Positions 1 through 9,540 of a stretch of DNA of 16,276 nucleotides are shown here, piece after piece (position 1 is the stretch's first letter; each line of letters opens with the position of its first letter). Where the stretch lies: the NCBI GenBank assembly GCA_036939355.1, contig JALLAP010000284.1, forward strand, positions 1-16,276, written 5' to 3'. The notes under the pieces were generated by a model, which was given only the letters and a program-made list of their open reading frames with translations, made no database searches and was not told the DNA's origin. A program made the position numbers and the translations under genes. The stretch is from Thalassiosira profunda (Eukaryota; Bacillariophyta; Thalassiosirophyceae; Thalassiosirales; Thalassiosiraceae).

Positions 1-1156
1 TCGAGCGGGCGGCCATGGCAGCTGCCGAAGACAAGGCCACTTGAAGCACAATCGATCGCAGGAATACCGACGAGGAGGCAACAACCAGCGGTCGGACGTC
101 GTTCCATTTCGGAAGGTCCAGCACTGGTGTCACTGCCATCACAGCTTCCTCACTGCTGTCATTTCCTTCTCTCTCTGTTACCATTCCATCGACGCGCGGC
201 AGTTTGCCACTTAGCACGCTCAAGAAGCACAGCGCTGCGATCCACTCTGCGACTGTCGTGGCGATACCCGCGCCCCGCGGACCCATGCCCATCTGGGCCA
301 CCAAGATTACATCCAATAGCAAATTCACCACATTGCTCCCCAGCAATATCAGAGTTGGAGTTTTGGTGTCCAAATATCCCCGCATCACCCCGTTGGACGC
401 CGAACACAGCAGCACCGCCGGAGCTGCGAGCGCTCTCACCGTCAGGAATTGCTCCGCGTACATGTCGGCTTGTGGCCCTGTCACACTGGTCCCCATCACT
501 TGCAACAGGGGCTCTCGATAAACCAACAGCACCAACGCAAGAATCGATCCCAGCGCTAATGCCAGCGAAAGCGCCTGCCCGCCCACCAACCGCGCCCCGT
601 CCTCGTCCTTTGCGGCCCGTCGATTGGCAATCAGCGGTGCCGAGGCTGTCGCCAGAAAGTTGAACACGTAGAAACTGAACACCAACAGCGCCGCGGCGGA
701 GCCCAACCCCGCCAGTGGATACGGATCGTTCGGCGCCGAGTATCGCCCGACGAAGGCCGTGTCCGCGATCGTCATGAGCGGATCGATCGCCAGGGAAATG
801 AGGGCCGGGACGGCGAGGTCGAGAATTTGCCGGGACGTCGACGGTGCACCATCTCCTTCTGACATAGATATTGCGGAACTATCGTCGGACGAGGACGAGG
901 CGGAGCCGTCCTCGACGTCCATCGCCGGGCCTCCCTTGGCGTCGCACGCCTCGTAGCCCTCCTTCGACGCCGCGAGTGCCGAACCGCGTGTTCGCGGCGA
1001 GAGGAGGGGCGTGGTCGGCTGCACCGCCATTTTGTGGATGCGGGGTGTTGCAAATCGCGACGAGCGATGAAGGAGGGGTGGAGCGGTGAGGCCGGAGCAC
1101 GACGACACGAGGAGGACCGTCGTTGCCGCCGCTGCCGCTCGACCGCGCCTCGACAT
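1..1156 (-). CDS. MATE (DinF/EDS5-like) family transporter, N-terminal part, probably plastid-targeted
   Basis: Membrane antiporter of the MATE family, which exports organic compounds using a cation gradient. The frame is open from the ATG at 1156 to the window edge, giving 385 residues without an intron; the C-terminus lies outside. An in-frame TGA lies upstream and no earlier ATG follows it, which fixes the start. Residues 110-175 give helix 1 (ILDLAVPALISLAIDPLM, then ADTAFVGRY) and helix 2; residues 255-290 contain NGVMRGYLDTKTPTL and NVVNLLLDVILV, the pattern typical of DinF and plant EDS5-type MATE proteins. Residues 8-22 are a small hydrophobic signal-like stretch ending in SSCSG, followed by LTAPP and an Arg/Ser-rich stretch (30-60), resembling the ASAFAP bipartite plastid signal with Leu in the Phe position. 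Residues 80-108 are an acidic Ser-rich spacer. Family call is firm; plastid location is inference and secretory targeting is the alternative. Confidence 0.9.
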   Translation of the reverse strand, partial: MSRRGRAAAAATTVLLVSSCSGLTAPPLLHRSSRFATPRIHKMAVQPTTPLLSPRTRGSALAASKEGYEACDAKGGPAMDVEDGSASSSSDDSSAISMSEGDGAPSTSRQILDLAVPALISLAIDPLMTIADTAFVGRYSAPNDPYPLAGLGSAAALLVFSFYVFNFLATASAPLIANRRAAKDEDGARLVGGQALSLALALGSILALVLLVYREPLLQVMGTSVTGPQADMYAEQFLTVRALAAPAVLLCSASNGVMRGYLDTKTPTLILLGSNVVNLLLDVILVAQMGMGPRGAGIATTVAEWIAALCFLSVLSGKLPRVDGMVTEREGNDSSEEAVMAVTPVLDLPKWNDVRPLVVASSSVFLRSIVLQVALSSAAAMAARS

Positions 1157-1408
1157 GGCGGAGGAATGAGCCGAGCGAGGGCCGCCGGCCGAACGCCGAA
1201 TGAGTCAACACCACGGCGCGCACCGCGCACGGCGCATGGCCGGCCACTCACTGGTGGCATGCGTCGATCTCTCCGTTTGTCCCTCTCGTCGAATGTCGAA
1301 TCTCGTCACGATTCATCTTGACACGAGCTATTGTATGGCGGCCCCGCCCTCTCCCCCAGCTGCCCCGCGGCGCCCGCACTCGTCCCTCTCATAAATTAGT
1401 GGCCCGCC
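1157..1408. promoter_or_regulatory. Divergent intergenic region between the MATE and MLO-like genes
   Basis: About 250 bp separate the two outward-facing start codons, so both promoters and both 5' leaders must lie here. I see no clear TATA box. An A/T-rich ATAAATTA element sits at about 1391-1398, just before the strong start context GCCCGCCATGG of the plus-strand gene. No repeat or RNA gene was seen. Confidence 0.5.
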
Positions 1409-4400
1409 ATGGACGCCTACGCCCACCGCAACGCGAGCCACGACGCCGGCGATCCGCGGCTGGAGCTGGATCACACCTTCTGGGACCCCCAACATCAACA
1501 TGACACCTCCTCCTCCGCCCTCTCCGACCTCCGCCACCGCCTCCTCGCCCCCGACGGCGGCGAACCCACCGTCGACTACGGCGTCATCAGCGTCGTGGTC
1601 ATCACGTTGGGGATGGTCCTGGCCATCGAGGTATTGCGCCATCGACTGGACCGGGCCGCGAGCGGGAATCCCTTCTTTCATACCGTGCTGGAGCTGATGT
1701 ATCGGGAACGTGAGTTGCAATAGTGCAAGCTGAATCAAATGTTGCATTGCAACTGATACGTTCGTTTTCTTTCCTACAAGTAACAACGCTGGGAATAGTG
1801 TGAGTCTCCTGTTGCCTGCTCTGTGCTTATTTCTTCAACTCGGGCCAAGCTCATGTGATTTCTTCCGGCCACAGAGAGTTCGTCATCTATCTCATGCACA
1901 AATATCAGCCCAATTTCAACTATCAGATGGAAGGTGCGTGCTTTGGCGTGCTGTCCGCATCCTTGCTCTAATATCCTCACACTTGGCATACCTATGTGCA
2001 GCAATATTTGTGGATGTGCATTTCATGCTCTTCTACACGGCGCTGTTCAACGCCATCCAAAGCTGCCTCGTGCGATTGCTGACGGGATACCGGACGGACA
2101 AGGCGTGGATCCAAACGGAGGACATCGACACCGGCCACTACGTCGCCATTCGGAAGGAGTTTGACCGCATCGAGAGCAAACTGCGGAGCGTTGACGCCGT
2201 CTCGACGCACTCGTCGTCCATTTCTGTGAGCGGGGAGGACGTTCCGTCGAGGTCTTGCTGCGAGTCATTTCGAGAGGCACTGCGCAATCTGATGTTTGAC
2301 ATACGGCATCCCCGTCGGTCGAGGAGAAGAAAACAATTGTTGATGCCACTGCGCTTCCACGAGCTTCGGGCCCACTTTATCGAATCTAACAATCTCCCCC
2401 CGGGCTTCACGATATCCCACTACCTCAAACGCTCTCTGACGAGCGTGCTATTGGATTTTGTGCACGTCAGTCCGGTGGCATGGATTTTGCTGATGGCGTC
2501 GGCCAACCTCCTCTACTTCCTTTCTGGGATGCTGCTCAGCGTCACCAAGGATTCAGAGGAGGTGGAAGAATTTCTCATGTACATCTTCTTCGTGGTGATG
2601 ATTGCCTTTGTGGTATGCGGCATTGCCCTCTATCTGAAGATGAAGTCAATCTACTCTCGGATTCTGAACATGCGGCTGTTGATTGACGATAACACGTCCG
2701 AATCGAAGGTACGAAAGACTTGGAGGGGGGCGCTGAACGTCGAGACGAAGACGAAAATACGAGACCAGAGGGAGCTCTTCTGGGGACACAGTCCGCACTT
2801 CGTAGTCGTGGCCGCGCAGTTCATGCAGTTTGGATACGCTCTGGGACTGGCGATGATCTTCACCTACTACACGGATTTCGCTGAGAGCTACACCTACGCC
2901 AACCCAAATTTCCTTTTGCTGGCCCTGCTGATATCCTACCTGTTCTTCCTGCACCTCGTCTCCAACATCATTCCTTGGTGAGTAAAGATACGCTCTCTTC
3001 TTTCTGGTGCCCTCTCATTCTTGCAACTAACTGGCGTGTGTTGATAGGTATACTGTGTGCACGAGCATGGGGCACATGATAAACAAAGAGAGGTGGGTTT
3101 GGGTGTGCCATTCTTTGTTTAGACGCCACTTCAATCTCGCTCACCGGTCCCCTCTTTGTAGGCTGAACGAGACGCTTGCCAAGGCGAAGCTAAACGAAGA
3201 GATAAGAAAGAAGGAGTCGCTGGATGAGGAGAGGAGAGCAGAGGAGGAGATTGCCCGGCGAAAGAGAGAAGCAGAGGCAAAAATTGCTGCGGCTAGAGCA
3301 AGATCTGCGTCAAAGATTCCTCAAGCACCAATGGCTGGCGACACAGAGCAAACAAAAGGCGGCGCTGGTGGTGTGTTGAGTGCCCTTCGCAGTATCAGTC
3401 ATGACGCTCTGGATGGAGGCCCGATGAGGAGTTCTGGACCTACTCGCTCCGGCGAGAGAGCAAAGAGCGCAGGGTTACTACGAGTGTTCCGAAACCCAAG
3501 TGGCGACGCTTCAGAGGAGGGGGCAAGTTCAAGCAGAAGCTGGCTTCGCCATGCGAGAAAAAAGTCGCTTTCCGATGGTGTGCAGTTCATGTCGAACGCT
3601 TTGAACACGGATCTGCATCTTCTGAGCTCCAGTTCGAGCTCTCCCACCGGAAGTGGTCGATTATCGGCCGCGGCAGCGCAGCATTTGGACACAGCCGACG
3701 AAGGGGGGCCACAGCTTGATGAGACATTGATCAAATCTGAGGTGGATGGTGATCCTCAGAGGTATCGACCAAAGAAGTCAGTTTCGGATAACGTGGCATT
3801 GATGAGAGCGAGGCAATCCCCAGTTCCCATGACTCTTGAGGACGCGAAGAAAAACGAGTCGTCACCTTCTTCCGTGTCAATAGTGGCTGGCTCAGCAATG
3901 GATGATGGCGGCAACTCTCTTGGAAAGGTAAAGAAATTTAATGGTGTGGAATCGCCCCAAGGGAGGCAAGAATCGTCCCTATCAGGTCAGGCAAGGAGGA
4001 ACTCTTACAGTTCTGAGATAGGGGAAGTGGAAAGTCGCCCGGAGCCAGCAACGGTGGAGTCCAACCTGCCTGCAATAAATGGCGCGCATCCTCACCCGCC
4101 ACATTTGCGCCTGGGGAGAGAGGAACGAAAACAAAGGCGTCGTCTTATGAAAACGCAGTCCGAGGGCGTGGCCTTGATGCGGACAGGTCCATTACTTGAT
4201 TTTACCAGCAAGGGAGGGCCTGGGAAGCTAGCAACGCTTTCGGAACTGACGCAGATATCGGCCAAGGTGAGCTAAAAGTATGTGCTTGATTGCCTTCAGA
4301 CAGCAGTACATATCTGACCACTGAGGCAGGATTTACCAGAGTTGCCTGATGCTTCTCAAAAGCCAAGGGCTCGAAGACGCCACGTGAGAGAGCGGTCTGC

Positions 4401-7138
4401 TTCGGCAGGTGTCCTTTTGATGAGGAAGGGGGTGGCAAATGCGGATCAAGTTGTGAAAGCTCCAGACCCTGGAGCTATGAGGAGCATTGATGAGAAACGT
4501 TCTATGAATGGAGAAGCACTGAAGGCGGTACCAAACAGGCAGGAGCGAAAGCAAAGGCGCCGCCTCATGAAGACGCAATCAGAGGGCGTTGCTTTCATGC
4601 GATCGTCTCTTCCTTCTGATCCAGCGCGGTCATCGCTTGATCCTGCAGAAGGCAGGCACCCCGAAAAGCTCGCGACGCTATCAGAGCTTACGCAGACGGC
4701 TGCCAAGGTACGTTGTTTGCCATGCCCTTGGAACTGCCTCAACAGACTAAACAATTGCTTTGTCTACAAGGACTTGCCTGAAGTACAAGCGCAGCCAAGA
4801 CGACGTCGCACGAGAGAACGGTCTGCGTCTACTGGCGTTTTATTCATGAGGACTAGGCCACCAGCAGCTGGTCCCAATGTAGCAGTTGATGATGCGTCCA
4901 TCCCAGGGTCGTCGCTATCCAAAGGTCCCTCCAAGGCAAAAGTTACATTCGCACTCGCAAAGAATCACGGCAAGGTACCTTCGTCAGCACCAAAGCTAGA
5001 TGTCACAGACAATGAGAGCTTCGACTCTGCCGCCAGCGATGTTGGCAGCGATATCGACGATGTGCCTGAAGCTGTTCAGGTTGATGATCTTGCCCTTGCA
5101 CACGAGAATAAGATGCGAGCAATTGCTAGAAAGATCTGCAACCTCGATCTCGCTGGCTTTTACGAGAGCTCGCGGTACCGCATCATCTCGCTCATCTTTG
5201 GACCAATGGCGTGCTTCTTTTTCATAGCGTGAGTGCTTGTGTTTGCATGCGGCTTACTTTGACTCTCGTTCTTCGCCAACACTGATACCTTACAACGACT
5301 TTGTCTTGCCCCCTCCCCTGACAATGATAGAATGTGAGTTTCAATCTCCCCCCTTACGCAAGCTTGCAGCTCGCCAGGCGTTCCTCACTTTTCATCCAAC
5401 GAACCTTTCCTGCATCAAGGCGCGTGGAGATCTTCAACATTTACGCTGGCGTCTTTGTCGATCAAACGAACATCTGGTACCAATACCTCGCGCCGTGCTT
5501 TTGGGTGGAGGTATCCCTCTACTGTCTGATGATGGTCGAGATGTTATCAGTTCTAGCTGTATTTGTGTCAAAGAGAGACCGGGACGGAGCCTTCAAGCAG
5601 TGCTTCGCTGCGGTGTTTGGACTGTTGATCAATATCATGTGCCTGACACTTCTGCTGGTCGCCGAATCAAAACGATGCTGCTCAGAAGACGGCAACGTCT
5701 TCACGCGCTTCCTCGGGCCTGCGTCATTGGAGACCGACTACGAGGACCCAGCTTCTCAAGAAGCCGAGTGCTGTCCTGCGTTTGGCACGCGCAGGTATGG
5801 TGGTCTCGGAAAAATTGAACCCTTCACGTCGCTCATTGCCCTCTCTCCGCTGCGGTTCATCGTGGCGGGATTCGCTCTCAAGCTGTGTGGATGTGCGAGC
5901 AAAAGGGCGATGCACTCAGAACGAGAGACAAGTGGGCAGCACCAGCACGGCCCCGATCCTACTTTGAAAGCTCGTGATCTTTGGATGGCGGCAATCGGCG
6001 TGCATAGCGACATTGCAAGATCGTTTGGAGTCTTTTCTGGGGAGCTGCTCCAGTGCATGTTGGGCATTTACTCTCATGACATAAATGCAAAGCAGGCAGA
6101 GGCTTCTGCCAGCGAGCCCCACACATCAAGCGCCGAAAACCAGAGCTCTGAACAGGATTCCAACAAGCACCCTGAGGTTGAAAGCAGTTTGGAACTTACC
6201 TCTGAAGGCTCCGGCAGAGGCCTCACATCGTTGAAAGCTCCCGCCACGAAGCGATACAGATCAGACGACTTTGGTGTGTCATTTGACGATTTCGCGTACC
6301 CCAGGTCGCGCCTCATTCGACGCATGCGCCGGTGCGAAAGACTGCTGCTCCCGTATCTGGATGAGTGGATGGCCGTTGATGTGGTCCTGACGAGCCATGA
6401 GCTGATTCTCTTTGATGTTGCTGGCGAAACGAACTGTCTCCGATCGTCTAGTGAGAATGCCGTATCTCATAGCAATGGAGGCAAGGGGCTGTACCTGTGC
6501 GACGTCGCCAAAGGAAGGAAGAAAATGCACCAGTTCAACCTCGATGATGTCGACTGTGTTGACATTGAGCATCGAGCTGCCATCGCAGGTGATGCTGAAC
6601 CGCCAGACATTGAAGAGAGCCGGAACAACTTGTTGGAATACTGGCAAGGAGGAAATCACTCGGCAGATGACTACGATGTGGGCGCCATGAACCGACGCTG
6701 GGGGCGAGTCGACGAAGACAGGTTGAAGATTCGTTGCAAAAACGTTACCCTCCACCTGCGCTTCATGATAGACTTGAAGGAGATGGAACACAAGGGCAAA
6801 ACAGAAGTTGACGATTCATGCTTAATGAACTGTGTCGGCACGCAGACCAAGGTGTGGTGTCGGACGATTGCAAGGTATGCAGTTGTGTGGATCGGTTGTT
6901 CTCCATTCTTCATTGCTTCTTGCTAACAAAGAATTCGCGCAGGCTGCGAGGACCCGCGAACCTCAAGCAGAATCTACCTCACTTTGGCAACGATGGGGCC
7001 GATGAGATGGAAGACTTTATTGAGCTGTGCGAAAGGGACCATGACGACAGCAATCACAATACCAACAAAGTGAAGCGACGCTTCCATCGGCGAATGAGCT
7101 CGTTTGGCGTCTATTTGAGCAAAGACGAGGCTCCATAA
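1409..7138 (+). CDS. MLO-like seven-helix membrane protein with long repeat-bearing tail and second hydrophobic block
   Basis: Exons as I join them: 1409-1709, 1781-1799, 1875-1933, 2002-2977, 3048-3092, 3162-4266, 4330-4707, 4771-5228, 5331-5333 (uncertain), 5420-6874, 6943-7138; all GT-AG, about 1,664 residues. Seven helices match MLO layout: roughly residues 55-75, 101-118, 127-150, 283-305, 317-341, 392-415, 428-452. MLO-like landmarks are FFHTVLELMYRELTTLGIVE after helix 1, HFIESNNLPPGFTISHYLKR before helix 4, ELFWGHSPHFVVV before helix 6, and CTSMGHMINKE after helix 7, where MLO has VTQMGS. MLO proteins are plasma-membrane proteins tied to calcium signalling, with a calmodulin-binding tail. 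Here the tail is huge: a charged helix (3165-3310), repeated motifs (3451-4851), more hydrophobic segments (5180-5890) and a possibly PH-like end (6300-7000). An in-frame TAG precedes the ATG. Fusion of two genes by mis-joining near 5230-5420 is the main alternative. Confidence 0.8.
1781..1799 (+). other. 19-nt microexon of the MLO-like gene
   Basis: Exon 1 ends in phase 1 at a GTGAGT donor (1710). This short exon, after a pyrimidine-rich CTACAAG acceptor and before a GTGAGT donor (1800), restores the frame to give YRE-LTTLGIV-EFVIYL across the second MLO helix. Without it the helix cannot be read. Confidence 0.75.
4123..4425 (+). repeat. Tail repeat unit 1 of the MLO-like protein (exon-intron-exon)
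   Basis: This unit reads ERKQRRRLMKTQSEGVALMR (4123-4182), then KLATLSELTQ and AK at the exon end (4266), a 63-nt intron (4267-4329), then DLPE and RERSASAGVLLMR (4387-4425). Unit 2 repeats the same order of elements with the intron at the same codon boundary and phase. Confidence 0.85.
4543..4851 (+). repeat. Tail repeat unit 2 of the MLO-like protein (exon-intron-exon)
   Basis: Second copy: ERKQRRRLMKTQSEGVAFMR (4543-4602), KLATLSELTQ and AK at the exon end (4707), a 63-nt intron (4708-4770), then DLPE and RERSASTGVLFMR (4813-4851). The two units are about 420-440 nt apart. Both introns are 63 nt and phase 0, so the duplication covered exon-intron-exon structure, not just coding sequence. 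Confidence 0.85.
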
Positions 7139-7248
7139 CCCCGAAAATGGCAACAAGAAATCTTGGCAAAGCGGCTGGGTAGGCCCAGGAGGAGGGGAAG
7201 ATACAATCGTGTGTCTTAGGAGGGCTGATACCTTACCATACCAGCAAA

Positions 7249-8760
7249 ATGCAATTTTGGTTCAGTGTTACCTCAAAAAGTTTTTTGGCTGCCACTGAAC
7301 GGGGCAAACACGAACAGCAGACGAGGCGGATCGTTTCGATGGAGAGGGGGAAAGCTCAGGGAGTGCTGCCGCGTCCCCCACCGGGGCCGCCGCCTCCCCC
7401 GTCCTCTACGATTCCTCCTCCACCGCCGGGGCCGCCTCCCCCGCTGCCGCCGCCGCCACCCCCACCATCCTCTCCAATCAATCTCTGCTCTTCGCCTGAA
7501 GAGTATCGTACACCGAGATCTGACGGAGAGGCCAGCAGTGAGCCAGAGAAAGCCGACAGAGAGGGGACGTTGTACGACGGGGATGCTGTTGCAGCCGCGC
7601 AGGTACCTTGTCCGAAGGCTAGGCCAGTCCCACCACCAGACGTGATAGTATCAGTGGGATCTGGCGACTCGGCGCAAGATTTTCAATGCCACCAAGTCAT
7701 ACTATCCCAAATATCGCCAGTCTTTGACAAACTCATCGATGATTATACAGACGATGGCACGTGTCGGATTGAACTTCCTGACCACAACCCAGAGGACTGG
7801 AAGCTGTTTTGGGACATTGTAGGCCCGCGTAGATTGGGGACTCTCAATGCAGAAGCCGAAATCAGCCATGAGAATGCTGGATCCCTCATTCCCTTGTTTT
7901 CCCTGTTTCGCATGGACGATTTTGTTGCTAAATGCGACAGCGAGCTCGCAAATTACATCACCTCGTGGGGAGGAGAGTTAGAGTCAGAGTGCAGCAAGCA
8001 AAGGCGTGTTGACGAAACGGAAATAGAGTACCGATCTCGACTCGAACTGAGGGAGCTAAGGTTTCGGTTTTTGCTGGCTGTGCTTCGACGTGCAGACACG
8101 TTCGATCTGGAGCAGACCAAGGCGGCAGTAGAAGGGCTCTTTGCTTCAATCCTGATGGATCCCTCGACACTTTCCCTTACGGACGATCTGTTTACCGTCG
8201 ACGTAGTCGCCAGTCTTCACCAGAGAACCAAACCTTGGAAGATTGTCAACAATCAGTTGCAGGTTGGCGCTGGAGGTTGCAAGCAACTCAGTGGAGCTTT
8301 CCTGAAGATTGTATCTCCCCACACTGCAAATCTGAGTCAAGAGATTGTCGACAACGACGCAGCCGTCTCTCTACTACTGCATTCCTTCATGCAGATCAAG
8401 ATTGAGAAGGAGCGGGCAGCGGTTCGAGTGGCCACGGCGAACCGAGAGATCCGAAACCTCGAGAGTTCCAAGGAGAACGCCAAGTCGGCCGCGAGGCGAA
8501 TCATATCGCGCGTCGTCTATAAATACCCAGAGGCCCTCTTTGCGTCGTTGCCCAGCATGAGGTCCATGCGGAACCACGGCCATCCAAACGAAACCATAAA
8601 CAGTTTCGGTCGGCGACAATTTATGACAGTCGTGTCCAAGCACTTCAGCCTGCACTCGGCGGACTTCGATCGCATTGGGATGCGACTTCCAAGCGGGTAC
8701 CTCGCTCGGCCCCCCAAAGCCCAGACGCAGGCGCCCAAATCTCCCAAGCGGAAGAGATGA
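7249..8760 (+). CDS. Proline-rich BTB/POZ domain protein
   Basis: A 503-residue intronless protein, probably a substrate adaptor of Cullin-3 ubiquitin ligases or a dimerising scaffold, the usual roles of BTB proteins. Residues 41-75 are a proline-rich tract of PPPGPPPP type, a likely SH3, WW or profilin ligand. Residues 130-237 form the BTB core: DVIVSVG, the FQCHQVILSQISPVFDKLI helix-strand, TCRIELPDHNPEDWKLFW, and LFSLFRMDDFVAKCDSELANYI. Residues 250-430 are mostly helical and charged with no domain I recognise, and the end is basic (SPKRKR), possibly a nuclear signal. A second ATG at 7339 (residue 31) is a possible start, since the first 30 residues look unremarkable. It follows the MLO-like gene on the same strand after only 110 bp. 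BTB call is good; the partner and process are unknown. Confidence 0.85.
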   Translation: MQFWFSVTSKSFLAATERGKHEQQTRRIVSMERGKAQGVLPRPPPGPPPPPSSTIPPPPPGPPPPLPPPPPPPSSPINLCSSPEEYRTPRSDGEASSEPEKADREGTLYDGDAVAAAQVPCPKARPVPPPDVIVSVGSGDSAQDFQCHQVILSQISPVFDKLIDDYTDDGTCRIELPDHNPEDWKLFWDIVGPRRLGTLNAEAEISHENAGSLIPLFSLFRMDDFVAKCDSELANYITSWGGELESECSKQRRVDETEIEYRSRLELRELRFRFLLAVLRRADTFDLEQTKAAVEGLFASILMDPSTLSLTDDLFTVDVVASLHQRTKPWKIVNNQLQVGAGGCKQLSGAFLKIVSPHTANLSQEIVDNDAAVSLLLHSFMQIKIEKERAAVRVATANREIRNLESSKENAKSAARRIISRVVYKYPEALFASLPSMRSMRNHGHPNETINSFGRRQFMTVVSKHFSLHSADFDRIGMRLPSGYLARPPKAQTQAPKSPKRKR

Positions 8761-8893
8761 GCGAGTGCGGCAGAGGGAGGTTTCTACGCTGGCTGATTTG
8801 TCTTCGCCGTTGACATAAAATCAATGTCGTGTTCGTTTGCAGACGCTGCCCTGACTGTCCGTGCTGCCCACCTGGGGTTCGCTCGAATCTCGC

Positions 8894-9388
8894 TCACTCT
8901 GCCACCTGCGCCATCGCATCGTCCGAGGACACGATTGCAATGTCCACCTTTTCCTCCTCCTCCTCCTGGACGCTCCCCTGCTTCTTTGCCCTCTGCCCCG
9001 AGAGCCACTGTAGTACGTAGGGAATTTTCGCCATGACACCTCGCCGCGGAAAGCCGTAGTCGCTCCCGGCATCATCGAGGCAGTTCGTGAGCTCCTCGTA
9101 CAGGCCGACGTCGGCCGCGTTCCGCTCCGTCAATCGCTCCGCCGTTTCGTTCTGTACGATCAATGGCACCCGTTTGTTCGCCTCGTGGCTCGTCCAGATG
9201 CAGGCAGCGCGAACAGCAGTAAGTCTTGCCGCATAATCCATCCTGTCATCGAGAGCCCCATGCCTGCAGGCTCGGCGCTCGTCCACCCACCACCTTGGCT
9301 TCTTCCTCTTCCTCCTCAAAGGTTCGAGGCTAACCCAAGTCTCACAAGTTGGCTCGTCTCGTAACGCTGTCGTAGGAACGTTGATCAA
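8894..9388 (-). pseudogene. Truncated copy of the sulfotransferase 3' end
   Basis: The part from 9195 down to 8894 matches the last about 110 residues of the intact sulfotransferase gene at 13974-14302: SHEANKRVPLI, NETxxRLTERNAAD, LDDAxSDYGFPR, QRAKKQGS, the Glu run and VDIAIVSSDDAMAQ are shared, and the stop codons coincide. The copy lacks about nine codons after YGFPR and has other small losses, yet keeps its frame. It has none of the PAPS-binding motifs. The upstream portion (9196-9388) does not resemble the parent. Similarity appears to continue weakly past the stop into 3' flank (about 8815 against 13915). A short expressed protein from the ATG at 9388 is possible but I see no reason to expect one. 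Confidence 0.7.
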
Positions 9389-9439
9389 ACAAAAGCGGCT
9401 AGTTGGGTTAATTTCTAGCTACTGCTGTCCTCCAACTAA

Positions 9440-9540
9440 ACCATCTCGCCTTGTTTCCCAGCGCCTCCCGCCTGATCACACGACGAAAAGAGGGCAGCCT
9501 TCGTCACCAATCCTTCAGACTGTCGGACCTGGCCCCTGCT
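9440..9540 (-). repeat. Displaced copy of an internal segment of the WW-Ulp1 gene
   Basis: On the minus strand this stretch repeats 10566-10484 of the neighbouring gene, the part encoding DSLKRLVTKASF and CDEAGGAGK. Shared runs include GACAGTCTGAAG, GATTGGTGAC and AGGCGGGAGGCGC. The copy has lost one base after AAG, so DSLKRLV becomes DSLKDW followed by TGA, which is the stop codon used by the protease gene (9504-9506). Bases 9196-9440 beside it match nothing else I recognise. Confidence 0.75.

Noticed and set aside
127..663. Open frame of 178 residues on the plus strand
   Set aside because: It is antisense to the MATE gene, whose minus-strand frame is open over 385 codons with clear family motifs.
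3093..3161. Reading straight through 3093-3161 as coding
   Set aside because: The 69-nt stretch has GTGGGT and TTTGTAG ends and a skewed composition; splicing joins KER to LNETL cleanly, so I treat it as an intron although it has no stop.
7360..7470. The C-rich tract as a simple-sequence repeat or regulatory element
   Set aside because: It is in frame with the BTB protein and encodes an ordinary proline-rich segment.
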